Below, in pieces: positions 17,072 to 25,447 of a stretch of 64,000 bases of DNA; the first letter of the stretch is position 1, and each line of letters opens with the position of its first letter. A program made the translations under genes and the position numbers. The stretch is from Sporobacter sp963663605 (GTDB lineage: Bacteria; Bacillota; Clostridia; Oscillospirales; Oscillospiraceae): the NCBI GenBank assembly GCA_963663605.2, contig CAXXVF010000002.1, forward strand, positions 124,001 through 188,000, written 5' to 3'. Under the pieces are notes generated by a model. The model had not been told where the DNA came from. It made no database searches and saw only the letters and a program-made list of their open reading frames with translations.

Positions 17072-17123
17072 ATTATTTATTTATATTTTACAAATTCCAG
17101 TATATATATTAACATTAAATTGG

Positions 17124-17354
17124 CTGATAACGTCAATCACGTATAACTCTGTCGTTTTCGACAAATGCCTGAAAAACCTCGTTCTGTTTGTGCTCAAAGG
17201 CGAGATAACGGTGGCCGATAAAGCCGGCGGCAAGTACGTCATTTGTGCCGGGGAGTCTATATTATTTGCCCCAAATGAGGGTTGTGGCCTTGGCAATACG
17301 ACGAACAAACCGGCAGGGATGCTTGTGATGATCAATTATCCGTACAATACATAA
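17124..17354 (+). pseudogene. Cupin-like remnant ahead of the SDR gene
   Basis: An open frame of 76 codons without any ATG or GTG start at its head. Its translation (NLVLFVLKGEITVADKAGG, then ICAGESILFAPNEGCGLGN and AGMLVMINYP) resembles the beta strands of a cupin, with a G-x4-P-x2-G-like second motif but no metal-binding histidines. It ends 15 nt before the SDR start. The predicted promoter lies right at its 5' edge, so it seems to be a truncated cupin gene now inside the SDR leader. A functional short protein from a rare start codon is an alternative. Confidence 0.4.
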
Positions 17355-17369
17355 GGGGATGTGACAGCA

Positions 17370-18152
17370 ATGATCAGCAAGGAATTCGTAAGCAATCTGT
17401 TTTCAATAAGGGATAAAGTCGCGATAGTGACGGGCGCGTCGGGCGCGCTGGGAAGCGTCGTCGCGGCCGGATACGGCCTGGCGGGAGCGAAGGTGGTCCT
17501 GACGGCACGCAACGAAACAAAGCTGCAGAAGGTTGCCGAAGATATGAAAACTGCAGGATGCGACTGCGCATACATCGCTGCGGACCCAACAGACGAGGAC
17601 GACGTTATGAAGATCGTCAAATTCGCCGTTGATACATACGGCGAGATCAATATTCTGTGCGCCTGCCACGGGTTCAATGCGGCTAAGGTCGTTCTGGAAC
17701 AGTCTCTGGCCGAATGGCAGCGGGTCATGGACGCCAATACGAAGAGCGTCTATCTCCTGTCGAAATACGTGGCCGAGCAGATGGTTAAGCAGGGGAAGGG
17801 CGGCAAACTCGTCATCACGTCCTCGGCGCGCAGCAAGATGGGCATGAAAGGCTACACCGGCTATTCGACGTCAAAGGGTGCGGTGGACCTGATGGTTCAG
17901 TCGCTGGCGTGCGACCTCGGGCAGTACAACATTCAGGTCAACAGCTTTAACCCGACGGTCTTCCGCTCGGATCTGACGGAATGGATGTTCCACGACGACA
18001 ACGTCTACCAGAATTTCCTCAAGCGCCTGCCAATCGGCCGCTTGGGCGAGCCGGCGGACTTTATCGGCATGGCCATATTCCTCGCCTCGGAGGCGTCGGA
18101 CTTCTTTACGGCGTCCAACTATGCGGCCGACGGCGGATACTGGGGCAACTGA
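17370..18152 (+). CDS. Short-chain dehydrogenase/reductase (candidate phloroglucinol reductase)
   Basis: A 260-aa classical SDR. The NAD(P) dinucleotide motif is TGASGALG (residues ~17-24), followed by a basic residue after strand 2 (TARNE), suggesting NADPH. Catalytic Ser and YSTSK (Tyr-x3-Lys) follow around residues 145-170. ATG 17370 gives a better spacing from the AAGGGGA site than the in-frame GTG at 17361. Phloroglucinol reductase of gut and soil clostridia is an NADPH-dependent SDR, and the genes that follow match the next steps of that pathway, so this is the best reductase candidate. Another ring-ketone or beta-keto reductase remains possible. Confidence 0.88.
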   Translation: MISKEFVSNLFSIRDKVAIVTGASGALGSVVAAGYGLAGAKVVLTARNETKLQKVAEDMKTAGCDCAYIAADPTDEDDVMKIVKFAVDTYGEINILCACHGFNAAKVVLEQSLAEWQRVMDANTKSVYLLSKYVAEQMVKQGKGGKLVITSSARSKMGMKGYTGYSTSKGAVDLMVQSLACDLGQYNIQVNSFNPTVFRSDLTEWMFHDDNVYQNFLKRLPIGRLGEPADFIGMAIFLASEASDFFTASNYAADGGYWGN

Positions 18153-18177
18153 CGCCGAAACAAAAAAGGGGCGTACT

Positions 18178-19113
18178 ATGAAAGAAATTAAAAGAGCGCT
18201 CGTTGTCGGCGCGGGGATGATGGGCAAGAACATTGCCTTTGTCCTGACGGCCAACCCGGGCATCACCGTCGCGGTGACGGACATCGCCGATCAGGACATC
18301 CGGACGGGCATCCGCAATAACGCCAGGCAGCTTGTCGAGCATGGCGTAATCACCGCATCAGAGCTTGAGGACCGGCTGGAGCGCATTGTCTTTACGACGG
18401 ATATGAACAGCAGGCCCGTAAAAGACGCGGATATTGTCATCGAAGCCGTATTCGAGGATATGGCGGTCAAGCGCGAGACGTTTAAAAAGCTGGAGGCTTT
18501 GTGTTCTCCGGAAGCGATCTTCTGCACCAACACATCTGTCATGAGCCCGTCAGAGATCAGCGCAGAGCTTCGCTGCCGCGAGCGTTTTGCAGGGACCCAC
18601 TTCTGGAATCCGGCACACCTGATCCCGCTTGTGGAAGTCGTGAAGTCCGACGCCACGAGCGACGAGACAGCCCGGACGGTGATGGCGCTTTTAAAGTCGG
18701 CGGGCAAAAAGCCTGTCCTGTGCCGGAAAGACGTGCCCGGCTTTATCGCAAACCGGATGCAGCACGCCTTGTGGCGGGAAGCTATATCGATTGTCGAAAA
18801 CGGCATCGCGGATGCGGAGACGGTGGACGAGGCGGTCAAGTATTCCTTCGGCCTTCGGCTGCCGCAGCTTGGCCCGCTGGAAAATGCGGATATGGTGGGC
18901 TTGGACCTGACTTACAATATCCACGACTACATACTGCAGCACCTGGAATCTTCCGGACGGCCATCGCCGTTATTGGAAGACCTTCGCAGCGGCGGCAATC
19001 TCGGTTTCAAAACAGGGAAGGGGCTGCGCAGCTGGACGCCTGCGGAGATGCAGGCGGTCAGGGACGGACTCAATACGTATCTGATTAAAATGCTGTATGA
19101 CAAAACTACATAA
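18178..19113 (+). CDS. 3-hydroxyacyl-CoA dehydrogenase family enzyme (candidate 3-hydroxy-5-oxohexanoate dehydrogenase)
   Basis: A 311-aa two-domain dehydrogenase. The Rossmann domain begins VVGAGMMGKNIAF (residues ~9-21); the catalytic His-Glu pair lies in THFWNPAHLIPLVEVV (~142-157); the C-terminal helical dimer domain begins GFIANRMQHALWREA (~183). It keeps the full catalytic set and the length of 3-hydroxybutyryl-CoA dehydrogenase. ATG 18178 follows an AAAGGGG site, 25 nt after the SDR stop. In the phloroglucinol pathway a member of this family oxidises (S)-3-hydroxy-5-oxohexanoate to triacetate; the flanking SDR and cleavage-enzyme genes make that role more likely than fatty-acid metabolism. 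Confidence 0.88.
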   Translation: MKEIKRALVVGAGMMGKNIAFVLTANPGITVAVTDIADQDIRTGIRNNARQLVEHGVITASELEDRLERIVFTTDMNSRPVKDADIVIEAVFEDMAVKRETFKKLEALCSPEAIFCTNTSVMSPSEISAELRCRERFAGTHFWNPAHLIPLVEVVKSDATSDETARTVMALLKSAGKKPVLCRKDVPGFIANRMQHALWREAISIVENGIADAETVDEAVKYSFGLRLPQLGPLENADMVGLDLTYNIHDYILQHLESSGRPSPLLEDLRSGGNLGFKTGKGLRSWTPAEMQAVRDGLNTYLIKMLYDKTT

Positions 19114-19193
19114 TTTGAAGAAACTTTGTATGGGCAAAAAAATCTTTGCCGAGTTAAAAAAAGAGCTTTACATCATTAGAGGTAGGTGTTGAT

Positions 19194-20042
19194 ATGACGG
19201 ACCTGAAAAATAAGCGCATTATTACCGTTGCAACTACAGGCGCGTGGCCGACGAAGGAGAATACGCCCAACGTGCCCATCGAGCCGTTTGAGATCGCCGA
19301 AGAGATCTACAACTGCTGGAAAGAAGGCGCGGCGGTCGCGCACATCCACTGCCGCGACGACGCGGGCAAGGCGGCGATGGTCTTTGAGAAGTTCGAGGAG
19401 ACGGTTCGGCTGGTCCGGGCGCATAAGGACTGCGACATCATCCTCAATATTACGACCTCGGGTGGCGTGAACCTGAAGGAGGAGGACCGGCTGCGGCCAT
19501 TTTACGAATTGAAGCCCGAAATGGCGTCGTATGACTGCGGAACGATGAACTGGCAGCACAACGCCGTTTTTGAGAACAACCCGCAGTTTCTCGAAAAGCT
19601 AGGGATGATGATGCAGGAAGCGGGCGTCAAGCCGGAGATCGAGGTGTTCGACCCGGGCATGATCTACAATGCCGGGCATTACATCAAGAAGGGGATATTG
19701 AAAACGCCGTGTCATTTCCAGTTCTGTATGGGCGTGGCCGGCGGAATCAAAGCGTCGGTGAAAAACCTCGTGTTCATGAAAGAAACGATGGACGCGGTTG
19801 CGCCGGGCTCGACCTGGTCGGCGTTCGGCGTCGGTGCGGGAGCTATGGAGATCCTGTATGCGGCGGTTGCGATGGGCGGGAATATCCGCGTCGGCATGGA
19901 GGACAATGTCCTGTACAAAAAGGGCGTCCTTGCCGAGAGTAATATGCAGTTCGTCGCGCGCGCAAAACGTATCATTGAGGAATTCGGCTGTGAAACGGCA
20001 GCGCCCGATGAGGCGAGGGAAATATTGGGGCTGAAAAAATGA
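19194..20042 (+). CDS. Beta-keto acid cleavage enzyme, BKACE/DUF849 family (candidate triacetate acetoacetate-lyase)
   Basis: A 282-aa TIM-barrel Zn enzyme of the Kce/BKACE family, which condenses a beta-keto acid with acetyl-CoA and splits it to give acetoacetate and a new acyl-CoA. Visible family features: the metal-binding HIHCRD (residues ~47-52), the NITTSGG block (~83-89), EIEVFDPGMI (Glu of the active site, ~142) and the C-terminal GGNIRVGMEDN (~221-231) whose Arg/Glu bind the substrate. It follows the dehydrogenase by 80 nt with an AGAGGTAGG-like site. In phloroglucinol degraders such an enzyme acts on triacetate; the order here matches that pathway. Confidence 0.9.
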   Translation: MTDLKNKRIITVATTGAWPTKENTPNVPIEPFEIAEEIYNCWKEGAAVAHIHCRDDAGKAAMVFEKFEETVRLVRAHKDCDIILNITTSGGVNLKEEDRLRPFYELKPEMASYDCGTMNWQHNAVFENNPQFLEKLGMMMQEAGVKPEIEVFDPGMIYNAGHYIKKGILKTPCHFQFCMGVAGGIKASVKNLVFMKETMDAVAPGSTWSAFGVGAGAMEILYAAVAMGGNIRVGMEDNVLYKKGVLAESNMQFVARAKRIIEEFGCETAAPDEAREILGLKK

Positions 20043-20091
20043 AATAAAAAGAAAGCAGCCGCCGACATGCCGAATGTATGTGTTGCCTGCT

Positions 20092-20116
20092 CATGACCGC
20101 GTCCTTCGCGGTCATG
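20092..20116. terminator. Hairpin between BKACE and transhydroxylase genes
   Basis: Perfect 10-bp stem CATGACCGCG / CGCGGTCATG, 5-nt loop, no U-run. Likely an RNA-processing or partial termination site separating the catabolic enzymes from the Mo enzyme genes. Confidence 0.55.
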
Positions 20117-20202
20117 AATATATCTGTGTGAAAATTACGGCCCCCGCTGCGGCAAGTTTAAACTTTGTAAAATGAAGCAAAAAAACGAGGAGGAGAGAAG
20201 AT

Positions 20203-22935
20203 ATGGCATGTAAACCCATTGATGTCAAAGATAAGAAACGCGTGATCAAAGGCCAAAGCCTGATGGGTCCCAAAGCGGGCCCCCCGACCGTCATCGATTC
20301 CGACGAGGATGGCAAAGTAATAAGAGTACGTCCGTTTTACTACGATGAAAACCATGACTGGGAGAGTAAAAACCCATGGAAAGTCGAAGCAAGAGGCCGG
20401 GTCTTTGCGCCGCCGCGTCATACCGTCCCGTCGCCTTACTACATAACATACAAAAAACGTGTTTATTCCGAAAACCGCGTCCGCTACCCCATGAAAAGAG
20501 TCGACTGGGATCCCAAAGGCGAACGCAATACACAAAACCGAGGGAAAAGCGGTTATGTGCGCATATCTTGGGACGAGGCGGCCCAGCTTGTCGCGGACGA
20601 GCTTTTACGCGTTCGTAAGAAATTCGGCATGCCGGCCGTCCTCTGTGAGGCCGACATACACGGCGAGGGCAAGCATGTAGCGCCCAGCCATGGCTGCCCC
20701 AACAGGCTTTTGAGCATGCTGGGCGGCTATACCGTCCAGATGCGCAACCAGGACAGCTGGGAAGGCTGGAGCTGGGGCGCTAAAAACGTCTGGGGCAGCG
20801 AGCCGGTCGGCGAGATGATGCCGGCGGCTAATCTCTGGCCCGACATCGCCAAAAATTCCGAAATGCTGCTCTTCTGGGGCGCGGACCCTGAGGTCACGCC
20901 GGTCGGCTTCGACGGCTACATGGCCAGCCGCCTGAGCTACTGGATCCACAGCCTCGGCATAAAATTTGTCTACATCGACCCCGCGCTCAATTATTCCGGC
21001 GTCTGCCAGGCAGACAAATGGATACCGATTCTTCCAAATACCGACGCGGCGCTGCATCTTGCCATCGCCTGGATGTGGCTGACGGAAGGCACATACGAAA
21101 AAGAGTACGTGGAAACACATGCCGTCGGCTATGATACATTTTTCGATTATGTTCTGGGCAAGGAGGACGGCATTCCAAAAACGCCGGCTTGGGCGAGTGA
21201 GAAATGTGGCGTTCCCGAATGGACGATCAAAGCGCTGGCACGCGATTGGGCCAAGAAGACCGTCAGCGTCACCCACGGCAACGGCGGTCCGATGATCCGC
21301 GGCCCGTTTGCCTCGGAACCCGGACGGCTCGAGCCGATCCTTCTCGGCATGCGCGGGCTTGGCAAGCCCGGCGTCCATCAGGTCAAATGGCTGGAGTGGA
21401 ACCTGTTCTCGGAAACCTATCCGATGCCGTATCAGGGCGAGGTTATTCCGCTGCTTATGCAGCGCGCCGAAGTCGTGCGGCCGCCTCAGGTCGTCAAGCT
21501 TGTGGACAAGGAAGACAAGGAGTCCTCCGGTGAAGCCGAACGGCAGAAAGGGCGCTATAAGCTGTCGGCGTTAGCGTCCGACATTGAGGAGCTGTCCGAG
21601 CTGTGCAAGACGACGGAGATTGCGCCGCAGCAGTCGATCCCGAAATGCCTTGTGCACGACGCCATTTTGGATGGCCACGTCGAATGGTGGGGCCTGTACT
21701 CCTTCTGCGGGCCGGCCGAGGAGCAGTGGACGAAACATGAATTCCCGGCTCCGGGCTGTTCGAATATCCATATGATCTGGACGGATTCGCCCTGCATGGT
21801 AACCTGTTGGAACGACGGCTTCCGCTTTGTCAAGGCCCTGCGTTCACCCGGCATCGAATGTGTCGTAGCGCAGCATCCGTGGCTTGAAAACGACTGTTAT
21901 CTGGCCGATATCATACTTCCGGTAGCCACGAAATTCGAGATGGAGGACATCGGCGACGACACGGGCGGCGGTATTTTCACTTCCGTATTCCACGAGTACC
22001 CGGCCTGTCCACCGGTCGGCGAATCGCTCAACGACTTTGACTGCGTGGCCGCCGTTGCCAAAAAGATCAATGAAGACGTGTACATGGCCTACACCGGCAA
22101 TGAGAAGTCGTTGGATCGCGTCATCGAACTGTTCTGGCAGGGCTCCGGCGTGGCGCACCTGGATAAAGAAGACGATTTCCATAAAAAAGACATATTTATA
22201 CTGCCCGCCGTTCCGGATATCCAGGAAAAGCCCGCAGGCCTTTACGAGTTTTGCCAGGACCCTGCTAAGATGCCGCTGTCTACGCCGACCGGGAAACTGG
22301 AATTCACCTCAACGAAAATCGAGGAGCATTTCCCCGACGACGAGGAACGCCCGCCGTATCCGAAGTGGGTCGAATCGAGTCCCATGCACGACGAGCGCCT
22401 GTCGAGCAAGCGCGCGGATAATTATCCGCTGTTGTGCATGTCCAACCACGGCCGCTGGCGCTTCCACGCCAACCTCGACGACATCACATGGAACCGCGAG
22501 GTCGAAACCATGAAGATCCGCGCCAAGGACGGCTATCAGTACGAGCCGGCCTGGATGCACCCGTCGATGGCGGCGGAACGCGGCATAGAACACGGCGACA
22601 TCGTCAAGGTCTTCAACGAGCGCGGCACCGTCCTGTGCGCTGCGTATGTGACCGAGCGCCTGATGCCGAACGTCGTCTATGTAGATCACGGCTCAAGGTT
22701 TGATCCCGTCGACGCCGAAAAGCTCGACCGCGGCGGCGCCATCAACCTGATTACCCCGACAGCCATTACGTCCAAGACCGTCACCGGCATGGTCGTCTCG
22801 GGCTTTTTGGTCGATGTGCAGAAGGTAAGCGATAACGAGATGGCCGAGTGGAAGAAGAAATACCCGGAATCCTTCGCGCGCAAGATCGACGAAGCCACCG
22901 GCGTCTGCCTCGACGGCTGGCTGTTAAAGAACTGA
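20203..22935 (+). CDS. Molybdopterin oxidoreductase, transhydroxylase-like alpha subunit
   Basis: A 910-aa DMSO-reductase-family Mo-bis-MGD enzyme. It lacks the N-terminal CxxCxxxC cluster motif found in most of the family, as does the alpha subunit of pyrogallol-phloroglucinol transhydroxylase (about 875 aa). The NQDSWEGWSWG segment (residues ~182-192) matches the region holding the Mo-ligating Ser of that enzyme, placing S185 as the likely ligand. Further blocks: LLFWGADPEVTP (~228), FVYIDP (~260), RALGKPG-like GMRGLGKPG (~385), and the C-terminal MGD-binding domain from STPTGKLEF (~690) to INLITP. No Tat or Sec signal is seen, so it is cytoplasmic. It probably transfers or adds a hydroxyl on a phenolic ring (pyrogallol or resorcinol type). 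Confidence 0.88.
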   Translation: MACKPIDVKDKKRVIKGQSLMGPKAGPPTVIDSDEDGKVIRVRPFYYDENHDWESKNPWKVEARGRVFAPPRHTVPSPYYITYKKRVYSENRVRYPMKRVDWDPKGERNTQNRGKSGYVRISWDEAAQLVADELLRVRKKFGMPAVLCEADIHGEGKHVAPSHGCPNRLLSMLGGYTVQMRNQDSWEGWSWGAKNVWGSEPVGEMMPAANLWPDIAKNSEMLLFWGADPEVTPVGFDGYMASRLSYWIHSLGIKFVYIDPALNYSGVCQADKWIPILPNTDAALHLAIAWMWLTEGTYEKEYVETHAVGYDTFFDYVLGKEDGIPKTPAWASEKCGVPEWTIKALARDWAKKTVSVTHGNGGPMIRGPFASEPGRLEPILLGMRGLGKPGVHQVKWLEWNLFSETYPMPYQGEVIPLLMQRAEVVRPPQVVKLVDKEDKESSGEAERQKGRYKLSALASDIEELSELCKTTEIAPQQSIPKCLVHDAILDGHVEWWGLYSFCGPAEEQWTKHEFPAPGCSNIHMIWTDSPCMVTCWNDGFRFVKALRSPGIECVVAQHPWLENDCYLADIILPVATKFEMEDIGDDTGGGIFTSVFHEYPACPPVGESLNDFDCVAAVAKKINEDVYMAYTGNEKSLDRVIELFWQGSGVAHLDKEDDFHKKDIFILPAVPDIQEKPAGLYEFCQDPAKMPLSTPTGKLEFTSTKIEEHFPDDEERPPYPKWVESSPMHDERLSSKRADNYPLLCMSNHGRWRFHANLDDITWNREVETMKIRAKDGYQYEPAWMHPSMAAERGIEHGDIVKVFNERGTVLCAAYVTERLMPNVVYVDHGSRFDPVDAEKLDRGGAINLITPTAITSKTVTGMVVSGFLVDVQKVSDNEMAEWKKKYPESFARKIDEATGVCLDGWLLKN

Positions 22936-22948
22936 GGAGGAGCATACT

Positions 22949-23764
22949 ATGTCAAAAGTATTCTGTATAGACGTCGCCAAATGCAACGGCTGCTACAACT
23001 GCCAGCTGGCCTGCAAGGACGAGCATGTCGGCAACGACTGGTCGCCCTACGCCAAGCCCCAGCCCGAGATCGGTCAGTTCTGGGCTAAGCTTCAGGAGAA
23101 CGTCGGCGGCACTATCCCGAAGGTCAAGATCCATTACATCGCGCAGTTGTGTAATCACTGTGAGAACGCCTCCTGCATGGCTGTCTGCCCCGATAACGCC
23201 ATGTACCGCCGTGACGATGGCCTCGTCATCATAGACCCCGAGAAGTGCACCGGCTGCGGCAAGTGCGCCGAGGCCTGCCCGTACGACGCCATCTATCTCA
23301 ACAAGCAGCTGAACATCGCCCAGAAGTGCACCGGCTGCGCGCATCTTCTCGACAACGGCTACAAGCTGCCCAGATGCGTGGAGGCCTGCCCGACGGACGC
23401 CATGATGTTCGGGGAGGAGGAGGACCTTCAGGACTTCATCGTCGGCGCGACGGTGCGCCAGCCCGAGACGGGCAACCGCCCCAAGGTCTTCTACCGCAAC
23501 ATCCCCGGCAAGTTCATTGCGGGCACGCTGTATGATCCCATTGAAAAGGAAGTCGTTATCGGGGCGCGCTGCCGTGCCACGAACGGCGGCAAGACCGTTG
23601 AGGTCCTGTCCGACGAGTACGGCGATTTCTGGTTCAAAGACCTCGCGCAGGGCAAATACGACGTCGTTATCGAAGCCAAGGGCTTTGAATACAAGGTCTT
23701 CGAGAACGTCGACGCTACGAAGGACTTAAACCTCGGCGACATCCCGCTCGACAAAAAAGCATAA
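22949..23764 (+). CDS. Transhydroxylase-like beta subunit, ferredoxin-type with C-terminal beta domain
   Basis: A 271-aa partner of the Mo subunit, 13 nt downstream. Four cysteine groups are complete: CNGCYNCQLAC, CNHCENASCMAVC, CTGCGKCAEAC and CTGCAHLL...CVEAC (16 Cys), allowing up to four 4Fe-4S clusters. The C-terminal ~75 residues (GARCRATNGGKTVEV ... DFWFKDLAQGKYDVVIEAKG) form a carboxypeptidase-regulatory / transthyretin-like beta domain, which is a hallmark of the pyrogallol transhydroxylase beta subunit and not of ordinary DMSO reductase beta subunits. It supports the assignment of the alpha subunit. Start ATG has a GAGGAG site. Confidence 0.9.
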   Translation: MSKVFCIDVAKCNGCYNCQLACKDEHVGNDWSPYAKPQPEIGQFWAKLQENVGGTIPKVKIHYIAQLCNHCENASCMAVCPDNAMYRRDDGLVIIDPEKCTGCGKCAEACPYDAIYLNKQLNIAQKCTGCAHLLDNGYKLPRCVEACPTDAMMFGEEEDLQDFIVGATVRQPETGNRPKVFYRNIPGKFIAGTLYDPIEKEVVIGARCRATNGGKTVEVLSDEYGDFWFKDLAQGKYDVVIEAKGFEYKVFENVDATKDLNLGDIPLDKKA

Positions 23765-23783
23765 TACATAATAAAAGGCCATA

Positions 23784-23816
23784 AGACCTCAAAGCATGCT
23801 GTTTTGAGGTCTTTTT
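23784..23816 (+). terminator. Terminator after the transhydroxylase genes
   Basis: Arms AGACCTCAAA / TTTGAGGTCT followed by TTTT. It ends the aromatic catabolism operon. Between here and the next gene (23817-24226) lie a possible promoter and a structured leader. Confidence 0.85.
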
Positions 23817-23954
23817 GGCGATTGAGGAAACAGGAATTGGACCGGCGATGTTCAGGTTGGCGGTTGTACGGGAAAATCCGGCAGCCATAGAAGTCACGGA
23901 AGTTTTCTATGACAGCTGGAGAACAGTAGAACATGGGAAATATACAGATAAATG

Positions 23955-23983
23955 TTGACAAAATAAAAATTAACCATAAAATA
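23955..23983 (+). promoter_or_regulatory. Possible promoter of the FecCD/MoxR operon
   Basis: TTGACA (23955-23960), 17-nt spacer, AAAATA (23978-23983), with TATACA just after. Consensus -35 and weak -10. It lies upstream of a ~240-nt leader. Confidence 0.5.
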
Positions 23984-24067
23984 TACATATATTTCTGATG
24001 TAAGTTTATATTACAGAAATTGCTGAACTGAATAAATCAATGGACAGGTGGACGAGCCTCTCCTCGA

Positions 24068-24133
24068 GATCAACACGGGCATAAGTGTTTTTATGCCCTT
24101 ATAGACGTATTTGCAAAAAATACGCCGGTTGAT
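24068..24133 (+). promoter_or_regulatory. Three-way-junction-like leader RNA upstream of the FecCD operon
   Basis: Outer helix ATCAAC (24069-24074) with GTTGAT (24128-24133) encloses two hairpins: GGGCATAA / TTATGCCC (24077-24098) and CGTATTT / AAATACG (24106-24124). It is followed by GGGGGGATTTTTTATT. The arrangement resembles a small riboswitch or attenuator, but I recognise no known class. It is between a consensus -35 box and the first permease gene. Confidence 0.45.
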
Positions 24134-24226
24134 TTTGGGGGGATTTTTTATTATTTCAAAGCTCGGTATTATGCGCAACGCGCAATAAGAGAACCGTTTA
24201 TAAAGCAGACTGGGTGTGAATCGGCA

Positions 24227-25447
24227 GTGAAGCAGGGGCGGAATGAAAACCGAATACATCTGCGCGGAGCTCAAAGTGATACCGCCGATTTACAAAATGG
24301 CAGGCAAAGGCGCGGCAGAGTGCTTTCCACAACGGCGGTTCTTGGGATAATCCTCTTTTTCCTTTTCTTTATATCCCTGCTGTTTACGGTCAGCTATAAA
24401 GAATGGGTTTTCTCGCCCGCATGGATATTTGAATCCGTTAAGCGCCGTTTAGAGCAGCTGTATCTGTTTTTCTTTGCAGGAGGCTCTCCAATCGGCGTGA
24501 CGGTATATCAGTATCTTGCGGTGGTGCTCACAGGCGCGGGCCTCGCCGCCTGCGGCGCAATCCTTCAGGGCAGCTTTAAAAACGTGCTCGCCGGACCGTC
24601 TACCATGGGTGTTATGTCCGGCGGTAGTCTGGGATTTATGCTGTTCCTTATACTATTTACATCTTCCGGCGCGGAGGCGGCGTATTCGGCTGCCGATCTG
24701 GCGGCATATTCAAGCCGCGGCTTTTTCGAGATGTTTGGTCAGCAGCTTCTAACGTTTGCCGGCGGGATCGGCGGCGTCGCGCTCATACTTGCTGTGGCTA
24801 CGCTGGCGGGAAGAGGAAAGCTGTCCGCTTCCGCGATGATCGTTTCCGGCACCGTTTTCGCCTCGCTGACCGGCAATGTATCCATGCTGATACAGTATTA
24901 CCTCATTAAAAATGACCCTTACGATGTCCGGATCGACGCCATCCGCAATCTTATGATGGGCAGCCTCAACAACATCACGAGCTGGCAGCATATTGCGTTA
25001 ATGGCTGTGCCGGTACTTATCTGCCTTGCCCTGCTTCTCTTAATCAGCGGCAAACTGAATTTATTGTCTCTCGGTGAGGACGAGGCGCTTACAATGGGAG
25101 TGGACATACGAAAACTCCGCTATGCCATGGTGGCCGTTACCAGCGTAATATCCGCTGTCGTAATAGCGTTTTGCGGACATATCGGTTTTCTCGGCTTTAT
25201 GGTGCCGCTCATAGGACGCAAGCTCATCGGACCCAATATGCGTTTGCTTGTGCCGAATTGTATGCTGCTGGGGGCCATACTGTTAATCGTCATCTTCAAC
25301 ATCGCGTACTTTTTCGGGCTTGCCGGTTACCTCAATCTTTTTACAAGCGTTATTGGATGCGCGGTCATGATTGCAACGCTCCTGAGCAGGAAGGGAGGTG
25401 CGTCCGGTGCGGTTATCCAAAGAAGGAATTCGCCTGACATGGGTTGA
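24227..25447 (+). CDS. FecCD-family ABC transporter permease 1
   Basis: An integral membrane permease (up to 406 aa) of the FecCD/BtuC family, which imports iron chelates, corrinoids or other metal complexes. About ten helices; family blocks LAACGAILQGSFKNVLAGPSTMGV (residues ~105-128) and FCGHIGFLGFMVPLIGRKLIGPN (near ~310-332, coupling region to the ATPase) are clear. The N-terminal ~30 hydrophilic residues are unusual and the start is uncertain: the frame opens with a GTG at 24227, a GTG at 24319 would give a typical short N-terminus, and a competing short frame starts at ATG 24243. It overlaps the next permease by about 40 nt. Confidence 0.85.
   Translation: MKQGRNENRIHLRGAQSDTADLQNGRQRRGRVLSTTAVLGIILFFLFFISLLFTVSYKEWVFSPAWIFESVKRRLEQLYLFFFAGGSPIGVTVYQYLAVVLTGAGLAACGAILQGSFKNVLAGPSTMGVMSGGSLGFMLFLILFTSSGAEAAYSAADLAAYSSRGFFEMFGQQLLTFAGGIGGVALILAVATLAGRGKLSASAMIVSGTVFASLTGNVSMLIQYYLIKNDPYDVRIDAIRNLMMGSLNNITSWQHIALMAVPVLICLALLLLISGKLNLLSLGEDEALTMGVDIRKLRYAMVAVTSVISAVVIAFCGHIGFLGFMVPLIGRKLIGPNMRLLVPNCMLLGAILLIVIFNIAYFFGLAGYLNLFTSVIGCAVMIATLLSRKGGASGAVIQRRNSPDMG

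Noticed and set aside
23848..23961. Short plus-strand frame after the transhydroxylase terminator (MFRLAVVREN...)
   Set aside because: 36 codons without ribosome binding site or recognisable domain.
24181..24330. Cobalamin riboswitch ahead of the FecCD permease
   Set aside because: A GGGTGTGAATC-like stretch recalls part of the B12 element, but no B12 box (AGYCMGGAGACC type) follows and the order of elements is wrong.
24243..24350. 34-codon frame (MKTEYICAELKV...) with its own GGGGCGGA site overlapping the start of permease 1
   Set aside because: Possible upstream ORF, but very short, unlike any family I know, and it conflicts with the permease frame; kept only as a reason for doubt about the permease start.
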